The translations under genes and the position numbers were made by a program. From Bog-756 sp052143895 (GTDB lineage: Bacteria > Actinomycetota > Acidimicrobiia > Acidimicrobiales > RAAP-2): a DNA stretch of 64,000 nt. Shown in pieces: positions 1-11,340 of this stretch (the stretch's first letter is position 1; each line of letters starts with the position of its first letter). The DNA lies in assembly GCA_052143895.1 (NCBI GenBank), contig JBKQRT010000179.1, positions 3,489 to 67,488 on the forward strand, read 5' to 3'. The notes beneath the pieces are model-generated. The model worked only from the letters and a program-made list of their open reading frames with translations, was not told where the DNA came from and searched no databases.

Positions 1-28
1 CCAGGCCGGTACCACCGGCGAGTTTCAT
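1..28 (-). CDS. Possible start of a gene running off the left edge
   Basis: An ATG on the minus strand at 28 opens a frame reading MKLAGGTGL before the window ends. A GAGGA element lies about 8 nt upstream. Nine codons are too few to recognise a product, and the call rests only on the start signal. It would be the next gene downstream of the pilin in the same direction, beyond the hairpin at 217-251. Confidence 0.2.
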
Positions 29-216
29 CGAGATGTCCTCGTTCGGAACTGAGCCATGGTCGAATTCATCTCGCCGCCGGCGTGGATGAATGGGAGCCGT
101 CACGCTCGGAATAGTCGCCGTCTTGGGACACGTTCATACTCAATACCATCGTGACGACAAAGCCTCACCTTGGGCACCGAACCTCCACCGCGAGCGCTCG
201 ACCCGGGCCGGACATG

Positions 217-251
217 GAGAGTGCCCCCTCCCGCAAGGAGGGGGCACTCTC
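217..251 (-). terminator. Strong hairpin downstream of the pilin gene
   Basis: A perfect 15-bp inverted repeat (217-231 pairing with 237-251) encloses a 5-nt loop, CGCAA. It lies 55 nt past the pilin stop codon. No T-run follows on either strand, so it fits a GC-rich hairpin terminator or mRNA 3' stabiliser rather than a classical intrinsic terminator. The rest of 1-306 shows no convincing gene. Confidence 0.65.
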
Positions 252-306
252 GTCAATTGACCTCGGAAGGCCGGGTCAGCCGGCTATCCGAACTTCAGGC
301 TCCCGA

Positions 307-975
307 TCAGAGGGCCGGGAATTGTGTCGTCGACGTCCCCCAGGTGGTGGCGGCAGTCGCAGAAGGCTGACCCGCCTGGCAACCGGCCTGCAACGTAGCC
401 GGGAGGACGCTGTTTCCCTTGATCTCCGCGTAGGTGGGACCCACCTGGGTGTCCAGGAACACAACGGAGGTTGTCGCAGCAACAGTCCCCTGGGCCGGGG
501 CCGCCGGGGTCCCGAAGGGAGCAGTCGCACCAGTCACCGCTGGGGTGTCCACCACGATCCAGCAGTTGTGAGTCTGCGCCGAATAAGCAGCCAGGACCAA
601 AGCATTGCCGTCCGTTGACGCAAACACCGAGATGTGGTTCTGATCAGTGGATGCGGTAGTTGAGCCGTTCACGAACTGGAGCGACGGCTCAGCAGACTGC
701 AGAGCGGTCACCAGGTTGGCCGTGGTCGGATACGACTGGCTGTTCTGCTGGTACTGAGCCTTGGCATTCAACAGGGCGGTGTTCAGATTGGACTGTGCCG
801 CCCGGTCGTTTGCCGACTTCGTCACCCCGAGGAACGTCGGGATGGCGATGGCGAGCAGGATGGCCAGAATCAACAGGACCACCATGAGCTCGATGAGGGT
901 GAAACCGGCGTCTTCGCCGACATCGCCCGCACCATTGCGCCTGTCATGCAGACGCTGGATAGCGGATGAAAACAT
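307..975 (-). CDS. pilA: Type IV prepilin (major pilin candidate)
   Basis: This 222-residue precursor has a class III pilin signal: a hydrophilic 24-residue leader ending in Gly, cleavage DAG|FTLIE, Glu at +5 and a hydrophobic helix (FTLIELMVVLLILAILLAIA). The mature protein would be about 198 residues, with two C-terminal-half cysteines (NCWIV and AGCQAG) that could form the D-region disulfide. The ATG at 975 is preferred because GAGGAGG lies about 7 nt upstream; an in-frame ATG at 1077 would give an implausibly long leader. It lies downstream of pilB-pilT-pilC on the same strand but is separated from pilC by about 460 nt, so it probably has its own promoter. The subunit would be assembled by PilB/PilC into a surface pilus. 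Confidence 0.9.
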   Translation of the reverse strand: MFSSAIQRLHDRRNGAGDVGEDAGFTLIELMVVLLILAILLAIAIPTFLGVTKSANDRAAQSNLNTALLNAKAQYQQNSQSYPTTANLVTALQSAEPSLQFVNGSTTASTDQNHISVFASTDGNALVLAAYSAQTHNCWIVVDTPAVTGATAPFGTPAAPAQGTVAATTSVVFLDTQVGPTYAEIKGNSVLPATLQAGCQAGQPSATAATTWGTSTTQFPAL

Positions 976-1434
976 TTGTTGCCTCCTCGTTGTTATTGAT
1001 GCATCAATGGACGGGCACCAGAATCCTGGCGTCCGGGTGTTGCTATCGACCGAATGAGTCGATACCTTTAGAAGCAATTGCAGGTGGACTCATTCGGACG
1101 AGCATTGGGGCAACTCGCCCATAGAACCATGGAAGCCACAAGCCACGGTTCGGTTGCTGGCCACGGCAATCCGTGTGACGCGATTAGGCACCTGTGTCGC
1201 ACGGCGTCCATTCTGATTTCTCCGCGCGCGACACCACTACCGCTGCATTCCATTAACGAGGCCCCTCGTTTTCTCGTGTTACCGATCATGCTGGTAACCG
1301 ATCATCCTCAATTTAGACTACCTGAGCTACCGCGCGCTACGCAACGCATATCGTCCTACTTCGATGCGGGCTTCTTCTCGGTGAAGGCGGAGCAGACGGC
1401 GGACTGCGTCTAACCGATTCGGTGGCTGCCCAAT
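976..1434. other. Intergenic region upstream of the pilin
   Basis: No gene is supported here; short open frames on both strands lack start signals and recognisable sequence. The part next to the pilin holds the overlapping inverted repeats described at 1044-1097 and must contain the pilin promoter. A 9-bp sequence, ACCGATCAT, occurs twice near 1283 and 1300. Confidence 0.6.
1044..1097. repeat. Overlapping inverted repeats in the pilin 5' region
   Basis: TATCGAC (1044-1050) and GTCGATA (1058-1064) form a perfect 7-bp dyad around the spacer CGAATGA. The 11-mer CCGAATGAGTC (1050-1060) recurs as its reverse complement at 1087-1097. The two pairings share bases and exclude each other. The position, 70-120 nt upstream of the pilin ATG, fits an operator or an alternative 5'-UTR fold. 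Confidence 0.5.
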
Positions 1435-2670
1435 TCACTGGGAATTCGGAACCAGCTTGATGTAGTCGAACATGGGCAGGTAGAGGCAGATGACCATCGA
1501 CCCCACCATCGCCCCCATGAAGACCGTCAACATCGGCTCGAGGAGCGCAGTCAGGTTGTTGACCGTCACTTCCACTTCCTGGTCGTAGAATTCGGCCACC
1601 TTCTTGAGCATTCCGTCCAACGCACCGGTCTGCTCGCCTACTTCGATCATCTGGACGACGAGCGACGGGATCACCTCCTCGTGTTCACGAAGCGGATCAG
1701 CCAGTGGGCGGCCGGCGCGTACACCCTCCTTGGCCTCGAGCAGCACGTCTCCGACGGTACGGTTACCCGAGGTGTCGGCACAGATGTCCAGTGATTCGAG
1801 AATGGGCACGCCGGATCCGATCAGCGACGCGAGGGTCGAGGTCATTCTGGCCAGTGCGACCTTGTGGAACAAGGGACCGAATACCGGTGGCTTGAGCTTC
1901 ATGCGATCCCACTTGCGGCGCCCTTCCTCCGTCGCGATCCATTTGCGGAGAGCCACGATGCTTCCGACGATCACGGCGATGACCAACAGCACCCACGCAC
2001 TGGTCAAGATCTGCGAGATCTTGATGAGCACGAGCGTGGGAAGCGGGAGCTTGCCGCCCAGGGACGAGAACAGGTTCTTGAACACGGGCACGATGAACAC
2101 GAGCATCGCCGTGAAGATCACCAACATCACGCTGAGGACGACCGCCGGATAAGTCATCGCCGACCGGATGGTGCGATTGAGCTGGACCTGCTTCTCGATG
2201 GTATCGGCCAAGCTCCCGAGCACCTCGTCGAGATTGCCGCCGACCTCACCGGCCTGGACGAGTGTACAGAACAAGTGCGAGAACACCTTCGGGTGCTTCG
2301 CGCAAGCCGCCGACAACGATGCGCCGTGTTCGAGATCGAGGCGCACCTCGTCGAGCACCTTGGCGAAGGCCGGATTCTCCACCTGCGCACCGAGGATGTT
2401 CAATGAGCGCACCACCGAGAGGCCAGAATCGACCATGGTCGAGAGCTGTCGAGTGACCACAGACACTTCACGCAGCTTCACCCTGTCGGAGAGCCCCGGG
2501 ATATTGATCTCGGTCTTGAGATGGACTGCCGACTTGGGCGTGACGGAGATGGGCATGTAGCCCATCTCACGCAGGCGCCGCACGACGAGTGCCATGCTGT
2601 CACCGTCGAGTTGGCCCTCCACCAGGCCTCCGGACTTGTCCCGGACCTTGTACTCAAATGTCAGTGCCAC
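1435..2670 (-). CDS. pilC: Type IV pilus inner-membrane platform protein PilC
   Basis: At 411 residues this is the usual length for the GspF/PilC family. Two copies of the T2SSF helical domain (about residues 70-195 and 270-395) are each followed by membrane segments, for example VVLSVMLVIFTAMLVFIVPV and the C-terminal helix before PMFDYIKLV. PilC sits in the membrane beneath the pilus and couples the PilB and PilT motors to pilin insertion and extraction. The start is GTG at 2670, with a purine-rich GGGGCAGAG upstream. It follows pilT by 44 nt and is the last gene of the pilB-pilT-pilC unit. Confidence 0.93.
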   Translation of the reverse strand: MALTFEYKVRDKSGGLVEGQLDGDSMALVVRRLREMGYMPISVTPKSAVHLKTEINIPGLSDRVKLREVSVVTRQLSTMVDSGLSVVRSLNILGAQVENPAFAKVLDEVRLDLEHGASLSAACAKHPKVFSHLFCTLVQAGEVGGNLDEVLGSLADTIEKQVQLNRTIRSAMTYPAVVLSVMLVIFTAMLVFIVPVFKNLFSSLGGKLPLPTLVLIKISQILTSAWVLLVIAVIVGSIVALRKWIATEEGRRKWDRMKLKPPVFGPLFHKVALARMTSTLASLIGSGVPILESLDICADTSGNRTVGDVLLEAKEGVRAGRPLADPLREHEEVIPSLVVQMIEVGEQTGALDGMLKKVAEFYDQEVEVTVNNLTALLEPMLTVFMGAMVGSMVICLYLPMFDYIKLVPNSQ

Positions 2671-2714
2671 AGTCTCTGCCCCGCTTCTTCGATGGATCGG
2701 ATGGTCGTCAGTTA

Positions 2715-4366
<1,652 letters not shown>

Positions 4367-4370
<4 letters not shown>

Positions 4371-7183
4371 GCGACCACCCGCAGTACTTCTTCGAGGGTC
4401 GTCTCGCCCTCGATGGCCTTTCGCAGGCCACTCTGCCGCAGTGTCATCATTCCTTGAGCCACCGCGATCCTATGGATTTCTTCCACCGATCCTCCTTCGA
4501 TAACTGTCCGTTCGATCTCTTCGGTCATGGGGAGCAACTCGGCCAGCGCCTTGCGGCCCCGGTAGCCCGTGTTGGAACAGGCGGAGCATCCGACCGCTCG
4601 ATAGACCTCGGTCATGCCACCTACGACCTCGATTTCCTCGGGGCTCCATCCGGCGGCCGTGATGTCCGCCTTGGTCGGCTCGTAGGGATCCTTGCAGTGC
4701 ACGCACAGCCGACGGGCGAGCCGTTGTGCAAGCACGCCGGAGAGTGCCGACGTCACGAGGAACGGCTCGAGACCCATCTCGATCAGGCGCATCGGGGTCG
4801 ATGCCGCGCTGTTCGTGTGGAGCGTGGCGAGCACCATGTGGCCGGTCAGCGCCGCCTCGATGGCGATGACGGCAGTCTCCTTGTCGCGGATCTCGCCGAC
4901 CAGGACGATGTCGGGGTCGGAGCGGAGGATGGACCTCAGTGCCGACGCGAAGGTGAGGCCGGCCTTGACGTTGAGCTGGACCTGGTTCACGCCCTTGAGC
5001 TGGAGCTCGACCGGGTCCTCGACGGTGATGATGTTCTTCTCCGGCGAGTTCAAGGCGGTCAGCGTCGTGTACAAGGTGGTGGACTTGCCGGAGCCGGTCG
5101 GACCGGTCACTAGGATCGTGCCATAGGGCTTGGTGTAGATACCCTCGTAGGTCTTGAGGAGGTCCTCGTCGAAGCCCAGGTCGGCGAATCCGAGCACGAC
5201 GCTCGACTTGTCGAGCACCCGCATCACGACCTTCTCGCCGTGGATGGTGGGAAGCGTCGCGATCCGAAGATCGATGCCTTTGCTCCCGACGTTGAGCGAG
5301 ATCCGGCCGTCCTGAGGAATCCGGTGCTCGGCGACGTTCATGTCGGCCATGACCTTCAAACGAGTGGTCACCGCAGCCGAGATCGCTCGGGGTGCGGTGG
5401 ACACGTCGTGCAGCACGCCGTCGATCCGGTAGCGGATCCGCAACTCGGACCCTGTCGGTTCCACATGAATGTCGGAGGCGCGTTCGTTGAGTGCCTGGAG
5501 GATAAGCAGGTTGACATAGCGGACGATGGGGGCTTCCTCGGTGACCGCTTGGATGTCGTCGACACCGGAATCCTGGGAGGACCCGTCGAAGCCGAGCGAC
5601 GCTTCCATGGCCATGTCGGCGGCATCGGCGCCACTGTTGAAAGCACGACCGATGTACGAGCCGATCTGAGTCCGGGTGGCCACCACCACGTTGAAGTTCC
5701 GGCCCATGATGGTCCGCAGATCGTCCATGGCGAAGACGTCCGTGGGGTTCGACGCCGCCACCACCGGCGTCCCCTCGTCGTTGCCGATGACGATGACGTT
5801 GTGATAGCGAGCGGTGGCCTCGGGGATGCTGCCGGCCTCGGCGAAATTGACGCCCACCACGTCGAGATCGACGAACTCGAGCCCCATCTCCTGGGCCATG
5901 CCCCACATCAGATCGGCCTCGGTGACCAGCTTCTGGGCGGTCAGGATCCGGGCGACGCTCTGATCGGTGCGCTCGTGCTCCTCGAACACGGCTTCCATGT
6001 CCGCCAGCGAGACTCGACCCCCTTCAACCAGGGCCTTTGCCAGCGGCGGGAAGTGGGCCGTGTCCGTCGAACTGTCCGACGGCAGGGCGCCGGCGGGTTG
6101 CTCTTCGCCGTGCTGTTCCTGATACGTGGCAACCGCTTCGGCGACCAGATCGGCCGCCAGCGCGGTGGAGTCCGCCGGCACGGTGGCGACCGCCGGCGCC
6201 TCCAGCTCCTCGCCTTCGACAGTTCGGGCCAGCTCGGCCAGCTCATCGGAGGTGATGACCAGCGCACCCGGCGGCGGTGGCGGCGCGTCGGCCGGGATCG
6301 ATCCGAACCCGGGCAGCAGGGTCGTGGCCGGCTCGAGCACCGATCCGCCTGACTCCGCCAGCTCCGCGATCTGCTCGACCGCCAGGGCATCGATCAGCTC
6401 AGCACTTCCCCCGTCCTGATCGCGCGTGTCGTCCTGATCGGCCGAACCCTCCGACAGGGACACGGTGGTCTCGTCGAGGGTGTCGACCGCCTCGGAGGTG
6501 TCCTCCTGCTCCGACAGCGGCACGGCATCAACCGCTCTGTCCTGGGTGATGCCTGCTGGCACGTCCGGCTCCACACCGTCTGTGATCTGGGGTTCTGTCT
6601 GATCCTCCTCGGTCGCCTCGGTCGGCTGCTCGACAGCCCTGGCAGCCGCCTTGCCCTTCTTCCGGGACGAGCGGGTGGTCCCCGCCTTTCCGTTGCCGAT
6701 GACCTGGGTGGAGGGCGCTTCGGGGCCCGGGCCGGTGCCCTCGCTGAGCTCCTCCAGATCGCTCAGTGAGAGGTCGTCGAACAGTCCGCTCGACAGGACG
6801 TCGACCGGCTCGGCGCTCGGAACCGAGTCGACCGCTCCGAGCGCTGACGATTCCATTCCCATTGACGCGGGAGGCGATTCGCTCCCCTCAGGACCAAAGA
6901 GCTGGTCGAGATAGTCGTCGATCTGCTCACTCGATGCCACTACCGAAATGAAGTCGCGGCCGATCGAGGCGCGGACGGTGTCCTGGGCTTCGAGGTCGTC
7001 GGGGTCGGCGGTGGCAATGACCGGCGTGCCGAATTTGCGTTTGATGGCCACGACATGGAGATGACGCGCCAACGAGGGCGGCAGGATCTCCCCTGCCGCC
7101 GGATCGACTCCGTAGGTGTCGAGATCGACGAATTCGAGGTCGTGCTCGCTGGCCATCCAGCGAATGGCATCGACGTCGTTCAT
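4367..7183 (-). CDS. pilB: Type IV pilus extension ATPase PilB with two MshEN-like domains
   Basis: This 938-residue protein is much longer than typical PilB (about 560). Residues ~1-100 (FVDLDTYGVD..., PVIATADP) form a first GspE-N/MshEN-like domain. An acidic Glu/Asp/Ser/Thr-rich linker of roughly 230 residues follows, then a second MshEN-like domain (FVDLDVVGVN..., PVVAASNP) and the ATPase. The ATPase shows Walker A GPTGSGKSTTLYTTL, Walker B DPDIVLVGEIRD, TGHMVLATLHT and the zinc-type cysteines CVHC...CSAC. It powers pilus extension. The start at 7183 is chosen because the first domain begins directly after it and GGTGATGAG precedes it; an upstream start at 7261 adds an unconserved basic stretch. 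Confidence 0.92.
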
Positions 7184-7556
7184 CTCATCACCATCGGCAG
7201 ACTGGCGCCTGAGATTGAACCCGAATCCGAATGTCCTCGCAGCGACGCGTGGACGCCACATCCTGTTCGTCGCACCAGCCCCCCTTCCTGCTCGCCCCGT
7301 GGGTAGTGCTACGGTGCCCGGCCGCAGCCGACAGCACCGCTAATGTCGATTGTCATTCCTGCACGCCTGCATGCGAGGCCCGGGTGTCCGTCGGCGCGTG
7401 ACGCCCTCCGCCGCCGACTTCCGGTCCTCCTCGAACACGACAGTCGAACCGGACCGTCACCAATGACGCGTTGCTGATGCTCCGGAATGTGCCCCTTGCC
7501 CCATGCGCTGACCGGCGCCGACCTGTCCGACATTTCAACGCTCTTGGCCACATGAT
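7184..7556. other. Divergent intergenic region between pilB and the prepilin-peptidase-like gene
   Basis: About 370 nt separate two divergent genes and should contain promoters in both directions. Open frames here have no recognisable content. No clear operator, riboswitch or RNA gene was found. Confidence 0.5.
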
Positions 7557-8375
7557 ATGAGTTCTGGCGCCGTTCCGCTATTGGCAATCACGATTCCGTT
7601 CGCCGGAATCGTCGGCCTCTTCGTGGGGTCGTTCCTCAATGTCGTGGTCTACCGGACGCCCCTCGGGCTCTCGGTATCGAGGCCACGGTCGTTCTGCCCG
7701 CAGTGCCGGCGGCAGCTGGCGTGGTGGGAGAACGTGCCGGTGGCGTCCTGGCTCGCGTTGCGCGGAAGATGCCGGACCTGCCGCGTGCCGATCTCCCCGA
7801 GGTACCCGCTGGTCGAGCTGTCCACCGGCGCATTGTTCGCCATGGTCACCTGGGGTTGGGGCGGAAGCGTCGTGTCTGCCGCCTATTGCGCGCTCGTCGC
7901 AGCCATGGTGGCGGTGAGCCTGATCGAGTACAACGGGCAGCGGGCGCCCCTCTCCGTCGCCGCCATCGGCACGGTCCTGGCCCTGGTGATCATGGCAGTG
8001 GGGGCGGGTGTGGACGGGCAGTGGTGGATCATCGGCGGATCGTGCCTCGGCTCGCTCGTGGCGCTCTGCGCCATCTCCGCCCTACGCTCCGCCGATCCGG
8101 ACTGCCGCGATCCCCGCGGGCACGGCCGGAGTGCGCTGCTCATCGCCGGCTGTTGGGTGGGAGGCCTCGGCGGCCGCCCGGCGGTTGTGGGTGCCGCGGT
8201 ATGGATCGCCGCCTACTTCGCCTGCATGGTCGGCGCCTGGTGGACCGTTCGTCGGCGTGCCGAGGGCGGTCGGAGCTCGGATGGCGCAGGGCTGAACCTC
8301 CCTCCGATCGTGGCAGCACCGTTGGTGACCGCCCTGGCGCTGGCCATGGCGGCGTCCCTCATCGTCAGGGGGTGA
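7557..8375 (+). CDS. Prepilin-peptidase-like membrane protein with substituted catalytic aspartates
   Basis: The N-terminal half matches the A24 prepilin peptidase/N-methyltransferase family: GLFVGSFLNVVVYRTP, then the cysteine pairs CPQC (47-50) and CRTC (72-75) with WWENVPVASWLALRGRC between, followed by several membrane helices. In the C-terminal half, the two aspartates of the GxGD-type protease appear replaced. The first motif reads SLIEYNGQRAP (Glu124 instead of Asp). The second reads GHGRSALLIAG (188 onward), with Arg191 where GxGD has Asp. It may retain only the amino-terminal module's role, or be inactive with the true peptidase elsewhere. Length (272) and topology are normal for PilD. 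It stands between the pilus operon and a two-component pair. Confidence 0.75.
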   Translation: MSSGAVPLLAITIPFAGIVGLFVGSFLNVVVYRTPLGLSVSRPRSFCPQCRRQLAWWENVPVASWLALRGRCRTCRVPISPRYPLVELSTGALFAMVTWGWGGSVVSAAYCALVAAMVAVSLIEYNGQRAPLSVAAIGTVLALVIMAVGAGVDGQWWIIGGSCLGSLVALCAISALRSADPDCRDPRGHGRSALLIAGCWVGGLGGRPAVVGAAVWIAAYFACMVGAWWTVRRRAEGGRSSDGAGLNLPPIVAAPLVTALALAMAASLIVRG

Positions 8376-8381
8376 CGAACC

Positions 8382-8387
8382 TACGAT
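8382..8387 (+). promoter_or_regulatory. Candidate -10 of a leaderless transcript
   Basis: TACGAT lies exactly 6 nt before the ATG of the response regulator at 8394, and no ribosome binding site intervenes. This spacing puts the first transcribed base at or next to the A of ATG, as in actinobacterial leaderless mRNAs. Confidence 0.5.
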
Positions 8388-8393
8388 GATGAG

Positions 8394-9131
8394 ATGAGCA
8401 TCGTCGAGCCACACGGTCCTGACCCATCCGCGGCCGCTGGTTCCCCCGAGGCCCCCGACGCTGGTTCACCCCGGCGGGTGGTGATCGTGGACGACCACGA
8501 GCTGCTCCGGACCGGCACCCGCCGCATCCTCGAGGAGGCATCCGACTTCGTCGTGGTGGGCGAAGCAGAAGACGGGGATGCGGCTCGCCGGGTGGTGGAC
8601 GAGACCCTGCCGGACGTCGTGCTGATCGACATCCGGCTCCCGACCACCAACGGCATCGACCTGGCGCGCCGGATCGTCAGCGAGCACCCGGCCGCCACGG
8701 TGCTGATCCTCAGCGCCTACGACGACGAGCACTACGTCCGGGCCGCGCTGGCCGCAGGGGTGGCGGGCTATCTCCTCAAGACCACCCCGAGCGAACAGTT
8801 GATCCTCTCCATCCGGGCCGCGTGCGACGGGTTCAGCGTCCTCGACCCAGGCCGCTCCCGGTCGGGCGAAAAGGGGCCCGACGTCGGGGCCGGACCTCGA
8901 TCTCCCCGCCTGACCGGGCGTGAGCAGGAGGTCGTCCGCCTGGTTGCCCAGGGACTGTCCAACAAGGCCATCGCCCGCCGGCTCGGCATCAGCCCCCGGA
9001 CCGTCGAAGGACACCTCAACCATGTGTTCGACAAGCTCGCCACCACCTCGCGTACCGAGCTCGTCCACTACGCCCTGGCCAACAACTTGTTCATCCGTGA
9101 CCTGCCGGGCGGAACGGGTCCGCCCCCATGA
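8394..9131 (+). CDS. NarL/LuxR-family response regulator
   Basis: This 245-residue protein has an N-terminal receiver domain (VVIVDDHELLRTG, phospho-acceptor Asp near residue 80 in VVLIDIRLP, conserved Lys in YLLKTTPSEQ). Its C-terminal LuxR-type helix-turn-helix reads LTGREQEVVRLVAQGLSNKA followed by RLGISPRTVEGHL. The preceding ~25 residues are disordered. It is a DNA-binding output regulator, with no visible target site. The next gene encodes its probable histidine kinase and overlaps its stop codon by 4 nt, which indicates a cognate two-component pair. Proximity to the pilus genes hints at a link to pilus control, but that is inference. Confidence 0.93.
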   Translation: MSIVEPHGPDPSAAAGSPEAPDAGSPRRVVIVDDHELLRTGTRRILEEASDFVVVGEAEDGDAARRVVDETLPDVVLIDIRLPTTNGIDLARRIVSEHPAATVLILSAYDDEHYVRAALAAGVAGYLLKTTPSEQLILSIRAACDGFSVLDPGRSRSGEKGPDVGAGPRSPRLTGREQEVVRLVAQGLSNKAIARRLGISPRTVEGHLNHVFDKLATTSRTELVHYALANNLFIRDLPGGTGPPP

Positions 9132-10750
9132 CGGGAGGCCCGGCACCTGCTGGGACCGACGACGCCGTCCACCCGGGGCGCTCCGGCGCGGACGAACCCG
9201 GACCCCTCCGACAGGAGCTGGCGGAAACGGCGATGAGCCGACGTAACCCGCCGTCGGGGCCGTCCACCGACGAGCGACCCTGGGCGAGCTCCCAGTTCTG
9301 GCTGCTCCAACTGGTGGTCCTGGCCGTGTACCTGATCCGACTGGTCGTCACGGTCGCGTTCCACCTCGACGAAACGTCGCTGGCGGTCGAGATCTCCACC
9401 TTCGCGCTCTTCGTGATCCCGGTCACCATCGCCGCGCTCAACTACGGACTTCGCGGCGCCGCCGTCACGTCGGGCTGGGTCACACTGCTCGCCGTGCCAC
9501 GGTTCGTGTTCTACGCGCAGGGCCATGACTTCGTCGCTGCCTGGGCCGAGCTCATCCAGGTCGTCGTCCTCGACGCCCTCTCCCTCCTCATCGGCACCCG
9601 TGTCTCCGCCGAGCGGCAGGCGCGCTGGCTCGCAGATTCGGAACGGGAAGCCCACCTCAGCGCCGAGGCCCGCTACCGGGATCTGTTCGAGACGAACCAG
9701 GCACCGATCCTGATCGTCGATACCAACGGCTATGTGCTCGAAGCCAACGCGTCAGCAAAGCAGACCTTCGGGGCGCCGCGGAAGCCCCGGTGGCCGGGAG
9801 ATCGACCGTCCCTGCCGGAAGTGTCGCCCGTTCGCCTGGTGGACATGATCGGACCCGTGGCCGCCGGTCAGGTGCTGACCCAGCTGATCAGCGCGCAGAT
9901 CGAATCCGCGGACGGGCTCGACCAGCCGGGCGGTCCCGACCCGGGCCTGGTGACCCCGGTCGCGTTCGACGTCGCCGGCGAGCCGACGTTGTACCGGCCG
10001 ACGGCCACGATGATCGGGGGGACCGGAGCCGGCAGGGCCATGCAGGTGGTGTTCGAGGACGTGACCGCCGAAACCCGCCGGCACGACCGCATGGAGGCCT
10101 ACGCCGCCCGGGTCGTCCTCGGACAGGAGGAGGAACGGCGCCGGATCGCCCAGGAGCTGCACGACGGTCCTGTCCAGTCGCTCATCCACTTGTGCCGCCA
10201 GATCGATGCCGTGGGAACGCAGACGTCCCCGACGGACCAAGTCGGAGAGGACCTGTCCGAGCTCCGGACCATCGCGGAGGACACCGTGACCGAGCTGCGC
10301 TCCATCGCCAAAGGTCTCAGACCGTCCATCCTGGACGATCTGGGCCTCGTCGCGTCGATCAACCAGCTGCTTACCGACGCCGGGCGACGCCAGCGGTTCG
10401 AGACGTCCTTCGGTGTCACGGGGGATGAGCATCGACTGTCCACCGCCGTCGAGTTGGCGTTGTTCCGGATCGCCCAGGAGGCCCTTACCAATATCGAGCG
10501 CCACGCCGACGCACGGCACGTGTCCGTCGCCGTCGACTTCGGAACCGACGGCCTCCGTCTCGTGGTGCAGGACGACGGTGTCGGCTTCGACGCCGGCACG
10601 ACGCCGGCATCGAGGAGCCAGTCGCTCGGGCTCCCCGGCATGACGGAACGCGCCCATCTGATCGGCGCGCGTCTTCGCATCATGTCGGAGCCGGGAGCCG
10701 GGACGACCGTCGATGTTCTGGTGCCTGCTACGATTCTCGACCAGGAATGA
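9128..10750 (+). CDS. Membrane sensor histidine kinase (HisKA_3/NarX type) with PAS domain
   Basis: This 540-residue kinase begins with a charged, disordered ~55-residue segment, then about four membrane helices (from FWLLQLVVLAVYLIRLVV to LIQVVVLDALSLLIG). A short coiled region and a PAS domain (YRDLFETNQAPILIVDTNGY) follow. The dimerisation/phosphotransfer motif is RRRIAQELHDGPVQSLIHL (His near residue 344), and the ATPase shows ALFRIAQEALTNIERHA and DDGVGFD. The domain order matches kinases paired with NarL-type regulators. Its ATG overlaps the regulator's stop codon. The signal sensed cannot be read from the sequence. Confidence 0.93.
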   Translation: MTGGPAPAGTDDAVHPGRSGADEPGPLRQELAETAMSRRNPPSGPSTDERPWASSQFWLLQLVVLAVYLIRLVVTVAFHLDETSLAVEISTFALFVIPVTIAALNYGLRGAAVTSGWVTLLAVPRFVFYAQGHDFVAAWAELIQVVVLDALSLLIGTRVSAERQARWLADSEREAHLSAEARYRDLFETNQAPILIVDTNGYVLEANASAKQTFGAPRKPRWPGDRPSLPEVSPVRLVDMIGPVAAGQVLTQLISAQIESADGLDQPGGPDPGLVTPVAFDVAGEPTLYRPTATMIGGTGAGRAMQVVFEDVTAETRRHDRMEAYAARVVLGQEEERRRIAQELHDGPVQSLIHLCRQIDAVGTQTSPTDQVGEDLSELRTIAEDTVTELRSIAKGLRPSILDDLGLVASINQLLTDAGRRQRFETSFGVTGDEHRLSTAVELALFRIAQEALTNIERHADARHVSVAVDFGTDGLRLVVQDDGVGFDAGTTPASRSQSLGLPGMTERAHLIGARLRIMSEPGAGTTVDVLVPATILDQE

Positions 10751-10892
10751 CCGCGACGCCACCGAATCGTGTCCGATCACGTGCCTCGACGACCCGGATC
10801 GGCACGTTGCTCCGTCCACACCGCCGTGGGACGGGCTCCCAACTGTCATTCAACCGACATGGAAAGGTCGTTTGCATCTCCTCAATTCATGG

Positions 10893-10898
10893 GATACT
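10893..10898 (+). promoter_or_regulatory. Candidate -10 of a leaderless transcript
   Basis: GATACT is followed by exactly 6 nt (GGTCCC) and a GTG at 10905, with no ribosome binding site. TTTGCA at 10871-10876 could serve as the -35 with a 16-nt spacer. Confidence 0.5.
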
Positions 10899-10904
10899 GG
10901 TCCC

Positions 10905-11201
10905 GTGGAAGAGATCGTCATCGAGTCGTGCCACAGCACGTGGGTCATCGACATGGACAACTCCCGATTTCGTCGTCTGGTGAAGGGCGCGAACCATCTC
11001 ACCACCCCGGCGTCCACCGAGTGGCAACCGTGCTATGGGGTGGAGATCGACCCGCTGTCGGAGTCGTTCGTGGTGCTGCTCAACCCGGAAGGTACGCGCC
11101 TGCTGCGCAGTTGGCGGCATGTCGAGCACTGCGCACAATGTGGCGGAGAGGCGACCTCGGAGCTGTCGCTGCGGGATCTGCGTTCCGCCGTCCGCAGCTG
11201 A
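10905..11201 (+). CDS. Small unknown protein with a C-x2-C pair
   Basis: This 98-residue soluble protein starts VEEIVIESCHSTWVIDMDNS, reads through FRRLVKG and WQPCYGVEIDP, and ends with HCAQCGGEATSELSLRDLRS. The HCAQC group and an upstream Cys could bind a metal. The start is inferred from a -10-like GATACT placed 6 nt before GTG; no Met codon fits the beginning of the conserved-looking part. I do not recognise the family. It follows the sensor kinase by about 150 nt and probably has its own promoter. Confidence 0.65.
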   Translation: MEEIVIESCHSTWVIDMDNSRFRRLVKGANHLTTPASTEWQPCYGVEIDPLSESFVVLLNPEGTRLLRSWRHVEHCAQCGGEATSELSLRDLRSAVRS

Positions 11202-11340
11202 GGGAAGCAGCCAACGGGCCCGGCCCCGTTGGACCGGTTACTCCGTATCGTGGAACGCTGGATGACTATGGAACCACGGGACCCGCGCGCCGTCTCCGAC
11301 GACTGAGCGGGACGCTCCCCATGACCCCCACCACACGCCG

